64,000 nucleotides of DNA from Lichina pygmaea (lineage: Eukaryota; Ascomycota; Lichinomycetes; Lichinales; Lichinaceae): contig OY730169.1 of NCBI GenBank assembly GCA_963422465.1, positions 3,472,001-3,536,000 of the forward strand, given 5' to 3'. Position 1 is the first letter of the stretch, and the number at the start of each line of letters is the position of its first letter. Both the position numbers and the translations under genes were made by a program. The notes below the pieces were generated by a model. It ran no database searches and was not told the DNA's origin. It saw nothing but the letters and a program-made list of their open reading frames with translations. Shown in pieces: positions 10,520 through 21,276 of the stretch.

Positions 10520-12229
10520 TCACATGACAACGCAACATCGACAGCCGGCCTTGTCTTGCTTGTCCTCGTCGGGCTCTTGCACCTGCAGCGGCCGCGAAGG
10601 GGGCTGGCCGCTCGGCCTGGAAGCTGGGTTTGGCGTCGGTTTCGGTGCCGGTGACGGCTGCCGTGCCTGCTGATCGACAGGCGGAGCCATACGACCACCT
10701 CGGTCTGACCGCGTCTCTGCAGGCTGCGAACCGTAGCCGGAGTGGTCGGGACTTCGCAGCGGCCACTCGTCCCTCGGGTTCGAAGTCGAGAAGTCGGCCG
10801 GTGGCGACGGTGTTGGCTTCGACCTGCGCTCTGGCCTCGGGCTTCGAGTCCTGTCGACAGCTACCGGCTCGAAGCTTAGTTCGACGGCCGGCACCGGTTT
10901 GCCTTCCCGTTCCCACTGTTCTCGTTGCAGACGCTTGGCCACCGTCGGGAGGAGCTGCTGTTCCTGCGGCAACCTGGGATCCGGTTTGTACATGGTCGCC
11001 AGCCATGGTGGATCGCCCTCTGGGCGGTTGATCGGTCTCGGAGGGGTCTCCCCGGACCGCGTAGCCGGGCGCTGGGCCGGTGAGTTCTTTTCCGGGCCCG
11101 CTCGCGGACGTGGCTTCTGCTGGCCTGACGCGTCTCGAGCGCCAGATTGCCCCCTCCCGTAGGAGCTCGAGGGTCGGCGCCCTGAATCCCTGAATTCTGC
11201 TGGAGAGTCCTGCGTCGATGGTCGCGGCGCAGGTGTCGGGGTGCTCATGCCGCCGTCGTCGTGCTGATCCAGCAGATTCTGGCTTCCGACGCTGGTGCTG
11301 CGATTTCGGACCCTCCTGTACTCGATGCTCTGCTCGTCGAGGCCGCCCCACGGGCCGCTCCTGCTCCGCGGGGTCGGCGTGTTCTTCTCGATAAAGTCCT
11401 GCGGCACCGGTATCGGGCTGGACTTGGAGAGCGGAATCTTCGACCAGCTCGGTTTCCGGACGAGACGGCGATTCTGGCCCGTCGCCCTCGCCACCTCTTC
11501 GTTCGCCTCGGCGGCCACCTCTTCTGGTCGCCGTAGCTCGAACGATATGCGAGCTTCGTCGTGCGCCTCCATCCTCGCCGTCGATTGCCGTTGCTCTTCT
11601 TCCTCGTAACCGTCGTAGCCGAGATCAAGCGTCGTCGCCAGCGGGGCCGCCGAGGGCGGAGTCTGCCTACGCTCCGTCGCTCGCTCGTCGTTCTCGCTCT
11701 CCTGGGATTGAAGTTCTGGCTCGTGCTGTTGTTGCTCGACCGACGGTTTGATCATGGGCCTGCTGATCGGTCCCACGTATATTCCTGCTCGCTGCATCTC
11801 CTCAATCTCGATCCGTGCCAACTTGTCTCGATGAATCCACCGAGAACGCTCGGGGTCCTCGTCCTCATCGAGATAGAGGTCGCGATTGGCGCCCGTCCCG
11901 TTGGCACGAGGTGGCACCCCGGCAGCGGGCAAGACGGAACCATGGCCGCCATAGAGATCGACCAAGCTGTCCGGCTCGCTGACCGCGCCGGTGGCGTCGA
12001 TTCCATCCCTTCGAGCCGCTTTTCCTTGGGTCGGTTGAAGGAGCGTGGGCTCGCGCTGGGGCTGGATCTTGCCGACCTTCAATCGATTCGAGTTCTTACG
12101 CTCGTGTGGACGGTTCGCGTTTGGGTGGCTTCGCGCGGCGCCATCTCCATTCGTCAACGCCGAGCCCGCTGTGGTGCGAGAACGCAGCGAGGATGGCTTC
12201 TGGCTCTGAGAGGTTCCGGGGCGCGACAT
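10520..12229 (-). CDS. Disordered protein with C-terminal CaaX box
   Basis: A single open frame of 569 residues. Nearly all of it is Ser/Pro/Arg/Gln-rich with no recognisable folded domain. The C-terminus is GCRCCVVM. CVVM is a canonical CaaX motif (Cys, two aliphatics, Met), and Met at the last position favours farnesylation. Two more cysteines just upstream could be palmitoylated. This predicts a protein anchored to a cytoplasmic membrane face. Weakly conserved-looking patches include SIEYRRVRNRSTS and a short acidic stretch near LYLDEDEDPERSRW. I do not recognise the family, and no function is assigned. An intron near the start is possible but not needed, since the frame is open throughout. 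Confidence 0.72.
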   Translation of the reverse strand: MSRPGTSQSQKPSSLRSRTTAGSALTNGDGAARSHPNANRPHERKNSNRLKVGKIQPQREPTLLQPTQGKAARRDGIDATGAVSEPDSLVDLYGGHGSVLPAAGVPPRANGTGANRDLYLDEDEDPERSRWIHRDKLARIEIEEMQRAGIYVGPISRPMIKPSVEQQQHEPELQSQESENDERATERRQTPPSAAPLATTLDLGYDGYEEEEQRQSTARMEAHDEARISFELRRPEEVAAEANEEVARATGQNRRLVRKPSWSKIPLSKSSPIPVPQDFIEKNTPTPRSRSGPWGGLDEQSIEYRRVRNRSTSVGSQNLLDQHDDGGMSTPTPAPRPSTQDSPAEFRDSGRRPSSSYGRGQSGARDASGQQKPRPRAGPEKNSPAQRPATRSGETPPRPINRPEGDPPWLATMYKPDPRLPQEQQLLPTVAKRLQREQWEREGKPVPAVELSFEPVAVDRTRSPRPERRSKPTPSPPADFSTSNPRDEWPLRSPDHSGYGSQPAETRSDRGGRMAPPVDQQARQPSPAPKPTPNPASRPSGQPPSRPLQVQEPDEDKQDKAGCRCCVVM

Positions 12230-13874
12230 GAGTTCAGGGGCCTCCTATGGTGGCGAGAGTAAGAGATCGAGACAGGTTGCTCTTCCGTGCTGGGCAGATC
12301 GATGGCCGACGCTCGCTCGACGTGACACGACAGGACAGGGTTGGCCGAAACAGGTACTTACGAGTACTTCGTGGTATGCTGAGTCGCCATTTTCCATCAT
12401 CGCATGTTGCCCCGAATGAGTCGATGTGAGGGGCCCGGCGTGCTGGATGCGAGAAACGGCAGCCATGCGGCGACCGAACCACGACGACGGAGATTATATG
12501 CACGAGCCGGCTGTCGCCAACAGCCTGTTATCTCCTTCGACCGGCGGCTGGTATCAGAGCCGGAGGCCGATGCATGAAGCCTTGAGACGACCAGGCCGAG
12601 ATCCACCTGACGCGAGCCAAAAAAAAAAAGGGGACGGAGGGAGGTGAGCTGTGAGGTCGAATGGCGAACGGCTTCGCCGACGACGATCTGGCAATATTGA
12701 CTCGATCAAATCCAGAGCGCTTCGCAGTAAGTCCTGCAGGCGATCGCCTTCCACACCCCTGCAACGACGTGCATCCCCAGCCACTAATGCGTAAATGACA
12801 ACCGAGGCCCCGTGCTGGAGATGTGTTAAGTGGCAGAGGTCAGCAATCTTTACCCGGCCGCACAAGAAATGCTCCGCGTGAGATGGAACGATTGTCGACA
12901 GTCGTCTCCTGGCGGCGAAAGGGCCTTTGCGCCTTATGGTTGTCTTCGGCCAAAACCACTACAGCTCTTCGCGCATGACTTCGTACTCGCGGGTGAAAGC
13001 ACAAATATCTACGTATGTAGATGCAGCATCTAGCCCAGGTCGCTGCGGGCCACCATGAAACCACACTGGGACGGGCTTCGGAGAGGGATTCGGCAATTCC
13101 TTCTTTCGGCCACCGGGAACCAAACCTCGCCCCAAACCGCTTTCGGAGGGCTAGGGGGAGGGGGGCTTGTTTGGAGGGGGGGGGAAGGGGGGGGCTTCTA
13201 GACTAAAGTTTAGCGGATGGCAACCTAATTCTAGGGTGCCCGATCGTTACATCTTAGCGGACCGGGGGGCGGGGGCTCCACTGGCTTGAAGCCAAAGTAT
13301 TTGCGGCTGGTTTGGCCTGTCAGCCCTAAGTTCTAGTGATTGATTCACCAACGAAGGCTTTGAGTGATTGGACTCCAAATTGTATATTCGTGACATACCG
13401 AGACATTCCTGTGATGTATCACGTGAGACGGCTACCTTTTCGTACATACGTACAGCACCTGTCAGAGTAGCCTGAGCAGCCCATCGCAAAGAGTCATCAA
13501 TCCCGCGTCATTGTAGCCTTCAAAAAGCAACTTGAATCTCAAGCCTCACCAGGGCTTTGAAGAACACCAGAGGCTCGTGAGGAAAGCAAAGCAAAGAGGA
13601 TATCTTGATTGCATCATGTTACCCGTCCCGCAGCAGCTCCCGTTTGGTATTATGTGTAAGAGACCGCCTTCTTGCATCGATCGTACATCTCTCCAGCGAG
13701 TTCCTCCCGCTAGTCCTCGCCCTGTCAGTCTTCATGATACATCATAATCCCATGACTGCGCTCCCCGTTGTCCATGCCTACCATGTGCCCCATATCTGAT
13801 CTCCCTCTCTTTTCCGAGCTTGGTTCAAGATCCAGATGTCTTCTGTCTCGGTCGCCCATGCTTCCCGAGCCTAT
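12230..13874. other. Intergenic with G-rich tract
   Basis: Presumed promoter and leader of the CaaX gene, then nothing assignable. A run of G-blocks at about 13140-13195 (several runs of 6-9 G) has G-quadruplex potential. A CACGTG box lies at 13420. The short open frames on both strands do not resemble known proteins. Confidence 0.55.
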
Positions 13875-16097
13875 TCAGTCGAGCGGGCTTACGTTCGAGT
13901 CCGTGTCTCCCCCTGGTCCCCCGGTGGATGGGACTGGAGTAGCGTATTCGGAATCCATCTCGTCGTCGTCATCGTCTCCCGGCGCCTCGTTGAGACCCGT
14001 GGCGTGCAGCATGCCGGTGACTTGTTGGTGATCGTCGTCCGCGTGGGCATTCGTCATGGCCTGTGTGTAGGGATGCACGAAATCTCCGCCGGCATTGAGA
14101 CTTGCTGACGCATGCTCTTGCCCGTTCAGGGCCCCAGGGTGCACCCCTCCTTCGTCTTCATCGTAGACGAACTCCTCGTCGTTCGCTCTGGCGGCTTCTC
14201 CCTCTGCTGCGGCGTTGCTGAGAGCGACACGGTCAAGGTGTTCCCGCAAGTCGCGCACTCCGGCGCCGGAAAAGACGCAGAAAACCTCCCTCTGGTGTTC
14301 GGTGAACTCTGCCAAAAACAATCTCGTCAGCGCTTGCGTCATGCGGCATACAGCCCGACGAGCCAGATGTGACCATGTAGAGTCCAACACAGTGTAATAT
14401 GGGGACTTACCGGATGGTGCCTCGCGGCAAAAGGCCGTGATGTCATCCCGGAGGAAGGCTTGCACGCCCGTGACGCTCAGATGGGTCAAGCGAGGGCAGT
14501 GCTTCAGCAAGTCATGAATCCCCTGATGCGTTCGCCGAGTTAGTTGAGACCCCTATTCTTTTGATCACGTGACGTTACCCCGAGCGTCAAATTGACACAG
14601 TAGCTTAGATGAACCCGCTCCAGACTTCTCGTTTCGAAGGGTACGCCTTGGGTGCTCAGTCGACCTAGACCGAGCGCGTAGATGCTCGCGTCCGTGATGG
14701 TGTGGCATTTGACCAGCCCGATCCGTCTCAGCTTGGGGAGCATTGCCAGGTGAGTGACCGATGCGTCCGTGAGGCGTTGGCAGCAGGCCAGATCGATGTA
14801 GCGAATGCGATTGCAGGCCTTCACCAGGTCAGTGACCCCGCTGTCCGTGATCTGCGAGCAATGACCCAGGTGCACGTAGTGCAAGTTCTTGCCGAGCTTG
14901 GCAATGGAAACGACCGCCCGGTCCGTGATCCTCTTGCATTTGGCCAGGACCAGATTGCGAAGGCGAGGCGCGACCGCGACGATCTTGGCCACGGCCACGT
15001 CCGTCAACAGCTCGCAGGCGGTGAGGTCCAAGATGCGAAGCGTTTCGAGGACTCGATCACTGGAGACTGACAGCCAAGCGTCATCGGTGGTGAGCGAGCA
15101 GTGGGCGAGGCGAAGCTCGCGGAGGCATGATGCATGCGCGACCAACGACGTCACGGAGGAATCTGATGTCAGGCTGCAGTTTTGCAGATCAATCTCAAGC
15201 ACCTGCCGGCAGTTGTACGCAAATGCCCTGATCGAGAGGTCTGTCAATTGAGAACAGTCGTTCAGCTTGATCTGTCCCCGGACGTCAGCACGTACACCTC
15301 CACTACAGCGGTTGTGGAGAGCAAGAACGAAAGGGCGGAAGGAAGATGGGACCCACCCGCTTCAAAGATCGACAGTTTCTTGCGATGCAGCTCAAGGAGT
15401 CATCCGTCAGTTGGGTACACCCAGAAACGTTGAGACCCTGAAGCCTCGGGCAGTTGGTGGCGACGGTGTTCAACGTGATGTTTGTGATCAGCTCGAGGCC
15501 GGTGAACTCCAGCGCCAAGAGGCTTTGATTGTCCTCGATCAGAGGCAGCACCCCGGTGTCCGACAAGGACTTGCAGTTGGCAAGCGTGAGCCGCTCGATC
15601 CTATTGCAGCCGGCCAGAGGCATGATGGTGCCGTCGCCAACCTCGGTGGCCAGAGTGGTCAGGTTGAGCCTCTTGACGAGCTCGGCATACTTAAAGTACG
15701 ACTTCTGCTTGCGGATAGAATGTACAACATTGAGCAGGTTCTTCCAGGAGTTGCACAGCGGCCGATGCCATAGAAGCTCGACGCTGTTTTCGGCCCATGT
15801 CTTCGACACGAGCATGCAGTTCCGGAGATCCGCCGGCGACGACAGCTTCGAGAAGATGGCGATGAGCAGCTCTGCTGGCAGCCAACTGATCGGAGGCCGC
15901 TGTCGTCTTTCCCGTTCCGTCTCCTGCGAGACCGACATCTCCCGGAACGTCGAGATGCCTATAGACGACTGCGAATCGTTCGGCTGCGCCGTGAAGGAGT
16001 CGTTGTCGTCAAATGCGGCGCGCTCTGGCGAACTGGCCGAGGATGACTCGGAGGGTGCGTCACCAGAGCGTCGTTGTCCACCTCGAGAGCGCGACAT
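13875..16097 (-). CDS. grr1: GRR1/GrrA: F-box and leucine-rich-repeat subunit of the SCF ubiquitin ligase
   Basis: Exons 15357-16097, 14579-15271, 14411-14522 and 13875-14308 give 659 residues. The F-box covers about residues 71-113 and contains the LIAIFSKLSSPADL core. It binds Skp1. About a dozen Cys-containing leucine-rich repeats follow, each with the pattern LxLxxCxxLTDxxV, forming the substrate-binding arc. The block RLTHLSVTGVQAFLRDDI and the HQREVFCVFSG segment after the last intron are characteristic of GRR1 orthologues. The tail is acidic and disordered. In yeast and Aspergillus GRR1 targets cyclins and nutrient regulators for ubiquitination and is needed for glucose signalling or ascospore formation. 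All three introns are GT-AG and phase-consistent. Confidence 0.95.
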
Positions 16098-17142
16098 GTT
16101 GGTGTCAAGAACCGGGGATCACCTGTTTGGAGAGAAGGCAGGCTACGAAGATGACGGTGACGGCGCCGCCGATCCCGCGGTATGTAGGGTGAGATGCAGG
16201 TGCCGGTAGGTTTGTCGCTGAAAAACGCTCGAGAGACTTGGCCCCTGGATTGGGACGGTGTGTATGGCGCGTCGGGTGTCCTCGGACAGGCGACCAGTCT
16301 CCCGGTTCATGGAAAGGACAGGAGGGATGCTCGATCGTAGCCGTGTGGGCCTTAGTACATGAACCTCAAGCCCCAAGACGCCTGCGATCCTCGAATGGAA
16401 CGGCGTAGCCCTATTTTGAACATGCTGGACCCATCCCACGACCTCGATCAGTACTTCAGAACCATCTCCCTTCATGCTCTGCGGGGTGACAGGACGACTT
16501 ACACACGGCTGCTTCCACTACCGCGAGGCTTCCGGGCCACAGTCACCTCTCCCCACGGGCCACTTACACCTCGCCTTTTGTTTCCTCGAACGCTCGAAGA
16601 GTCAGGATTATGCCTTTCGGTTCTGCTGCAGTCGTCGGGCAGGCTGTCACGCAGCCGGGCCGAGAGGCTTTGTTGGGGGTTATTTTTGGCTCGCAGTTTC
16701 TCCCGTTGAATCTAATCTGCCGCTGCTGACGAGGTCACTGTTGATCCCTTGTCTCGCCACCGGCTGTTGCACCTGCGAAGGCTGATGAAGGCCGGGCTTG
16801 AAAGAGATCAACGAAGACTGTCAGTGTAGAGGCTCGGTAACTATAATCGAAGCCCGTTAGACAGGAAAGCTCCGACATGGATCTCTTGACCAGTAGCGAT
16901 TACTAACGAGGCACTTCTGGGTGGGAAGCTTGGCGAGTGACTCCAAAAGAGGGGCTACAACCCTTCTAAGCGCGTCTAGCGCACCTATGCCGGCTTTGAC
17001 ATGAGGCGAAGTCGCTTGATAAACTCTCGACTGATACGTATACCGTCGCCTATAGCGTCTACAAGATCAATCATAGCCAATGGTCACGTCATCTTATGTC
17101 ACGTGATACAGTAATGGTAGGGCGACGTGACGTGAATCCTCA
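16098..17142. other. Intergenic
   Basis: GRR1 promoter side (16100-16500) and then the 3' flank of the acyl-activating enzyme gene. A CACGTG box lies at 17100 within two near-adjacent TCACGT motifs. No gene seen on either strand. Confidence 0.6.
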
Positions 17143-19163
17143 TTAAACGCCTCCGTTTGAATGCTTTCTCGGTCCACCTTTCGCCCATTCACGCAGTATG
17201 TTCTTTCTGATCTTACCTGTGCTGGTCTTTGGAAGCTCGTCCACGACCTCGACCTCTCTCGGCACCATGAACTTGCTCATCTCATTTCCGCTTCGTGCCC
17301 ATCGGATGACATCTTCTCCTGTCAAGAGGGTACCCTTCTTGATCGTGATGAACGCCTTTGGGCATTCTCCCCACCGAGAATCCTCAACGGCAATGACTCC
17401 TGCTTCGAGAATCTCCGGGTGGGTTGCGAGGATGCTCTCAAGGGCAACCGAGGAGATGTTCTCGCCCCCTTTCACAACTGTCAGCTTTTGTAGTTGGACC
17501 AGTTGATGATGGGATCCCCTCACCGCTGATGATGATGTCTTTTGCTCGGTCCACAATCTGCACCGCGCCATCCGCATGCCACACCGCAAGGTCTCCAGAG
17601 TGGAGCACGCCTCCGGCAAAGAGTCTCCGCGTCGTTTCCTCGTCTTTGTAGTATCCACTCGTACATATGTTCCCCAAGAAAACAACTTCACCAACTTCCT
17701 TCCCATCTTTCGCCACATTGACCACGGTGTCTGACGATCCGCTGGGCTTGATAACCCGGACGGGCGCGCTCGTAATAAAGCCGTGGCCTTGGCGCGCCAG
17801 TTTCCTGAATCGTTCGCTATCTGGCAGTCGATCCCAACGATTCAGATAATAGCATTTACTGATGGGACCGTAAGTCTCTGTCATGCCATAGACATGCACG
17901 GGATGCAGATTCAGACTGGTCATCAGCTCGAAGAGGGACGGCGTTGGCGGACTTGCTGCAACAGTAACGCGGACGGGGCTTGGTAGTCTTTCAGCTTCGC
18001 CAGCGTGGCAGAGGAGAGTGTTGACCGTCGGCGCGGCACAGTAATGCGTCACCCGCTCCTCTCTCAGGATCTTCCAGATGAGAGGGTAGTCGATCTTGCG
18101 GATGCTGTAATGTGTTCCCCGAACCGCCGTGACTGCCCAAGGAAAGGTCCATCCTAGCAGTCCATACCTTCACCGTCAGCCATGGTGTCCATGTTTGCGA
18201 GCGAGCGCGAGAGTGCTTGATATACCTGTGGCGTGGAACATTGGCAACGTCCAGAGGTATCGGCAACCACCTACAGGCGCGTTGAGACCCGACTCGATGA
18301 CATTGGCCAAGGTCGCCAGATATGCCCCTCGATGAGTGCACTGAACACCCTTGGGCCGCGCTGTCGTGCCGCTCGTGTACGCCAACGCGATAAGGTCCTC
18401 CTCGTCTTCCGCCCAGCCGTTGAGCCCATCCCAGCCGCGGTGCCCAGTTTCGGCATCATATCGTAAACCCTCGCGAACAGCATCATCGAAAGGCCCGTCA
18501 TGGACGCCGTCGGTGGCGCCCGCGTCCGTGTCGACCAGCAGAGGCACGTCCGGGTTATGCCGTCGAAAGCTGTCCAGCAGATGCAAAAACTCGGCGTCGA
18601 CGATCACAGCATCAGCATCTGCATGCTGCAAGATGTACTGGATGTCTTCCGGCCGAAGTCTGTAGTTGACGGCTGGTGCGAGCTAACGTCAGCGCATATT
18701 GGGGAAAGCTTGATCCTTGCGCCAGTTGCGTACCTACGGAGACGCCTCCGGCAGCGGGAATGGCGAAGATCGACTCCAGGAAAGCTGGTGTGTTCGGACA
18801 CAGGATCCCAACTCGTCTCCGCCCGGATTTGAGGAGATGGTATGCCAGACCTCGGGCGCGGTCGGCAAACTCTTGATACGTGCGGCGCAGGACCTTGCCA
18901 TCTGCTGTTATGTGGTTGATTGCTGGCGCCTTTTGATGCCGGAGCAGATACAGTGAGCATCTGTTCAGTCAGTCTTGAGGACGAGTGGCACATACGTCAG
19001 GCTCGATGACGCTGGCCCTTGGCAGAAACTGTGTAGGGCTCAATGGCAAATGATGAACATGCGTCTGTCGATTCGATGGGGATGATCCTGTTACGTCGGT
19101 GGAGCCCGCAGCTGGGTAAAGATGGCCGGCGACCTTGGACAGCCTGGCCTTCGCTCCGGACAT
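17143..19163 (-). CDS. Acyl-activating enzyme (ANL superfamily, acyl-CoA synthetase-like)
   Basis: Five exons (18996-19163, 18738-18929, 18226-18682, 17524-18153, 17143-17468) give 590 residues. Motifs in order: phosphate-binding loop YTSGTTARPKG at about 222-232; YGMTETYGP at about 361-369; the SGDL segment and DRAKDIIISGGENIS hinge; C-terminal PKTSTGKIRKN with the acyl-adenylation lysine near 568. These steps adenylate a carboxylate with ATP and transfer it to CoA. The overall pattern (GGENISSVALE, MFHATGWTFPWAV) resembles medium- and short-chain or plant AAE1-type enzymes. The P-loop has Ala where Gly is usual (SGTTG). No peroxisomal SKL signal is present at the C-terminus. The substrate cannot be told. 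The first Met is at 19163. Confidence 0.9.
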
Positions 19164-19592
19164 GATGAACGGGATTAGAGACCCACTTCGCCCAAGAATC
19201 ACACACACAAGTACGGAATCTTAGCTGGCGACGACTTGTTAGACTACGAGGAAATGCTTCTGGAGTTAACCTTCCTCTATCGGAAAGCTGGCAGCCGTGG
19301 CAACATAAGACTCAGTAGCACAGCTTGCAGCCGCGGTATATGCTGACACGTGATCGAGAACATCAATGTAGCGTCTTGCGCCTCCGACCGCATTTCATGG
19401 ATTTCAGGTGACACTTGACGAGAGCCGAGAAAGAGGATCTACAATGAAATCTGCCAGCCGGACGTTGCAGCGAAATGACTTCCTTGCTGAGCTCATCATT
19501 GCGGCAATGGCTTCCCCGATGACGCAGGTATAAGGCCCAGGGCAACAGCATGTGATCTCGCTGAAGAGAACTGCAGCGCATCATGACTGCGA
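19164..19592. other. Intergenic (acyl-activating enzyme promoter, uL13 3' flank)
   Basis: A 430-bp spacer between two genes on the same strand. It has a CACGTG box at 19347. No gene. Confidence 0.6.
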
Positions 19593-20554
19593 TCAATAGC
19601 CATACGCGACAAGCTGCTTCTTGACCTCGTCGTCCACTGGCGCTTTCCTCTGCGCTTCCATGAGATGCCTCCGGGCGGTCTTCTTCCGTTCGTAGTAAGC
19701 TTGTCCCTTGATCTTCCTCCGCTCCTCGAGTCTGTCCGAACAGTTATCAGTCACGCGCATTGCAAGCAGTTACCAGGGATAGCGGCGGACGGAAGTTCAA
19801 ATGTGGATTCATACCTGGCAATGACTTCCTGGTACTTCCAGCCCACTTCATGGCTGAGCCTACCAACGGTGCAATACTTGCGTCCCGGCTTCAATCGCAG
19901 TACCCGAAGCGCTTGCGGGACCACCATTCGCTTCATCTTGTCGTAGGGTTGCGGAACGCCTTCGTAGATCTTCAATCGTTCAAGAGCCACGGCGCCACGC
20001 GTGGTCTTGTGCGGGATCATGCCACGAACGGTCTTGTAGAAGATGCGGGAGGGGGCTCGGAAATGGAATGGACCTGAGCCATGTAAGCTTCTGGTCGCGT
20101 GCTCACTGCAGAACAGAAGCAAGCCATGAAACATGTCAACATGATGGCAACAGCTTACCTCCTCTTGTGGGATTGTAGCGGGTCATCTTGCGGAGGTATG
20201 ACAGGTACTTGACTGTGCAGATTGGTATCCGTCAGCACATCATCGCCTGATCCTGATGACACGTTTCGTTGGAAATATGCACAGAACTCGCCGAGATCCG
20301 TCAGACATACGTTTGGCCCGGAAGAAAGTGCCCGAGATATTCAAAGCCTCGCATCGGACCACGACGATGTGCTGTCCGTTGAGTAGCTGCTTCGCCACGA
20401 TGCTGGCCAGCCGACCGAGAAGATGCCCTTTGCCATCGATGATGACCTGGAGGAAAGCAGCATAAACAGGTCAGCAATGCTCGTTGGCGGTCTCAAGCGA
20501 TCGCTGAATACCAGACACACAGGGAGCACTCACGACCGACTCAAAGGTCGACAT
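19593..20554 (-). CDS. rpl16: 60S ribosomal protein uL13 (L13a/L16)
   Basis: Five exons (20534-20554, 20311-20446, 20159-20212, 19815-20073, 19593-19731) give 202 residues, the standard eukaryotic uL13 length. Recognisable blocks are [39 protein letters not shown] and the C-terminal [15 protein letters not shown] ending in AYGY. The protein is a structural component of the large ribosomal subunit. The first exon is only 21 nt (MSTFESV), a common layout for fungal ribosomal protein genes, in which most introns lie near the 5' end. All introns are GT-AG and phase-consistent. The name follows yeast RPL16. Confidence 0.96.
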
Positions 20555-21276
20555 CTTGCTCAGAATATATCTGAGAAAGCTTGACGAACTGTCAGGTGAG
20601 GCTGACCAGATTGTCCGGTGTCCCTTTGGCAGGTGTCGTGAACCTCTTTTGATCGAATTAGAAGTGTTGAAGGTGGAACGAAGTTGACGTGCCCTAATTA
20701 CCACATCGGAATTATACGCTAGACGCGACAAACCGAAACTGAAGGTAACAGTGCGAAGCAGTCACGAAAGTGAGGCTCTGCGTGTCAAGCCCTAAGCTCC
20801 AAAAGTGCAGTGTCGGCTCTTACCGTACCGTACGGAGTACTGTACGTATGTACGGAGGTACCTATGTACCGGTACCGTAGTCATCAACCCACGACACGAT
20901 CGTTATGCATCTCCAGTTGGCTGACTAAGCCAAGGCTAGCCTATACTGTACGGCTACCGACAACCTCCGTCCGAAACCCAACACAGAAGGACCACGATGC
21001 CACCGGATGCCTCCAATCAAGCTGGCTCCAGAGTATATCTTGCTGCTAGATATGCTAGGTACGGTAGTCTGTTACCGTACGACAGACTACAGTACTGGTA
21101 CGATCTTCACAGCATCTGTCATGTGCACTAGCGTAAAGTCTCTTGCACGAGCCAGTTCATTTGAGCAAAGTCTCGCTGTTTCTATGGGTATCATGTATCG
21201 TTCTGCCACACTGACCCTCTCCCACCTGAACATCGTTCTCATCATGACCTCTTCGCTTTCGCCGGTGTATCTGGAC
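20555..21276. other. Intergenic with GTAC palindrome cluster
   Basis: Ribosomal protein gene promoter, then a dense palindromic cluster at about 20820-20882 (repeated GTAC, CGTACGG and GGTACC cores) and a weaker one at 21055-21095. No gene. Confidence 0.6.
20820..20882. repeat. GTAC palindrome cluster upstream of uL13
   Basis: A 60-bp stretch made almost only of accgtacgg, agtac and tgtaccggtacc blocks. Confidence 0.75.
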
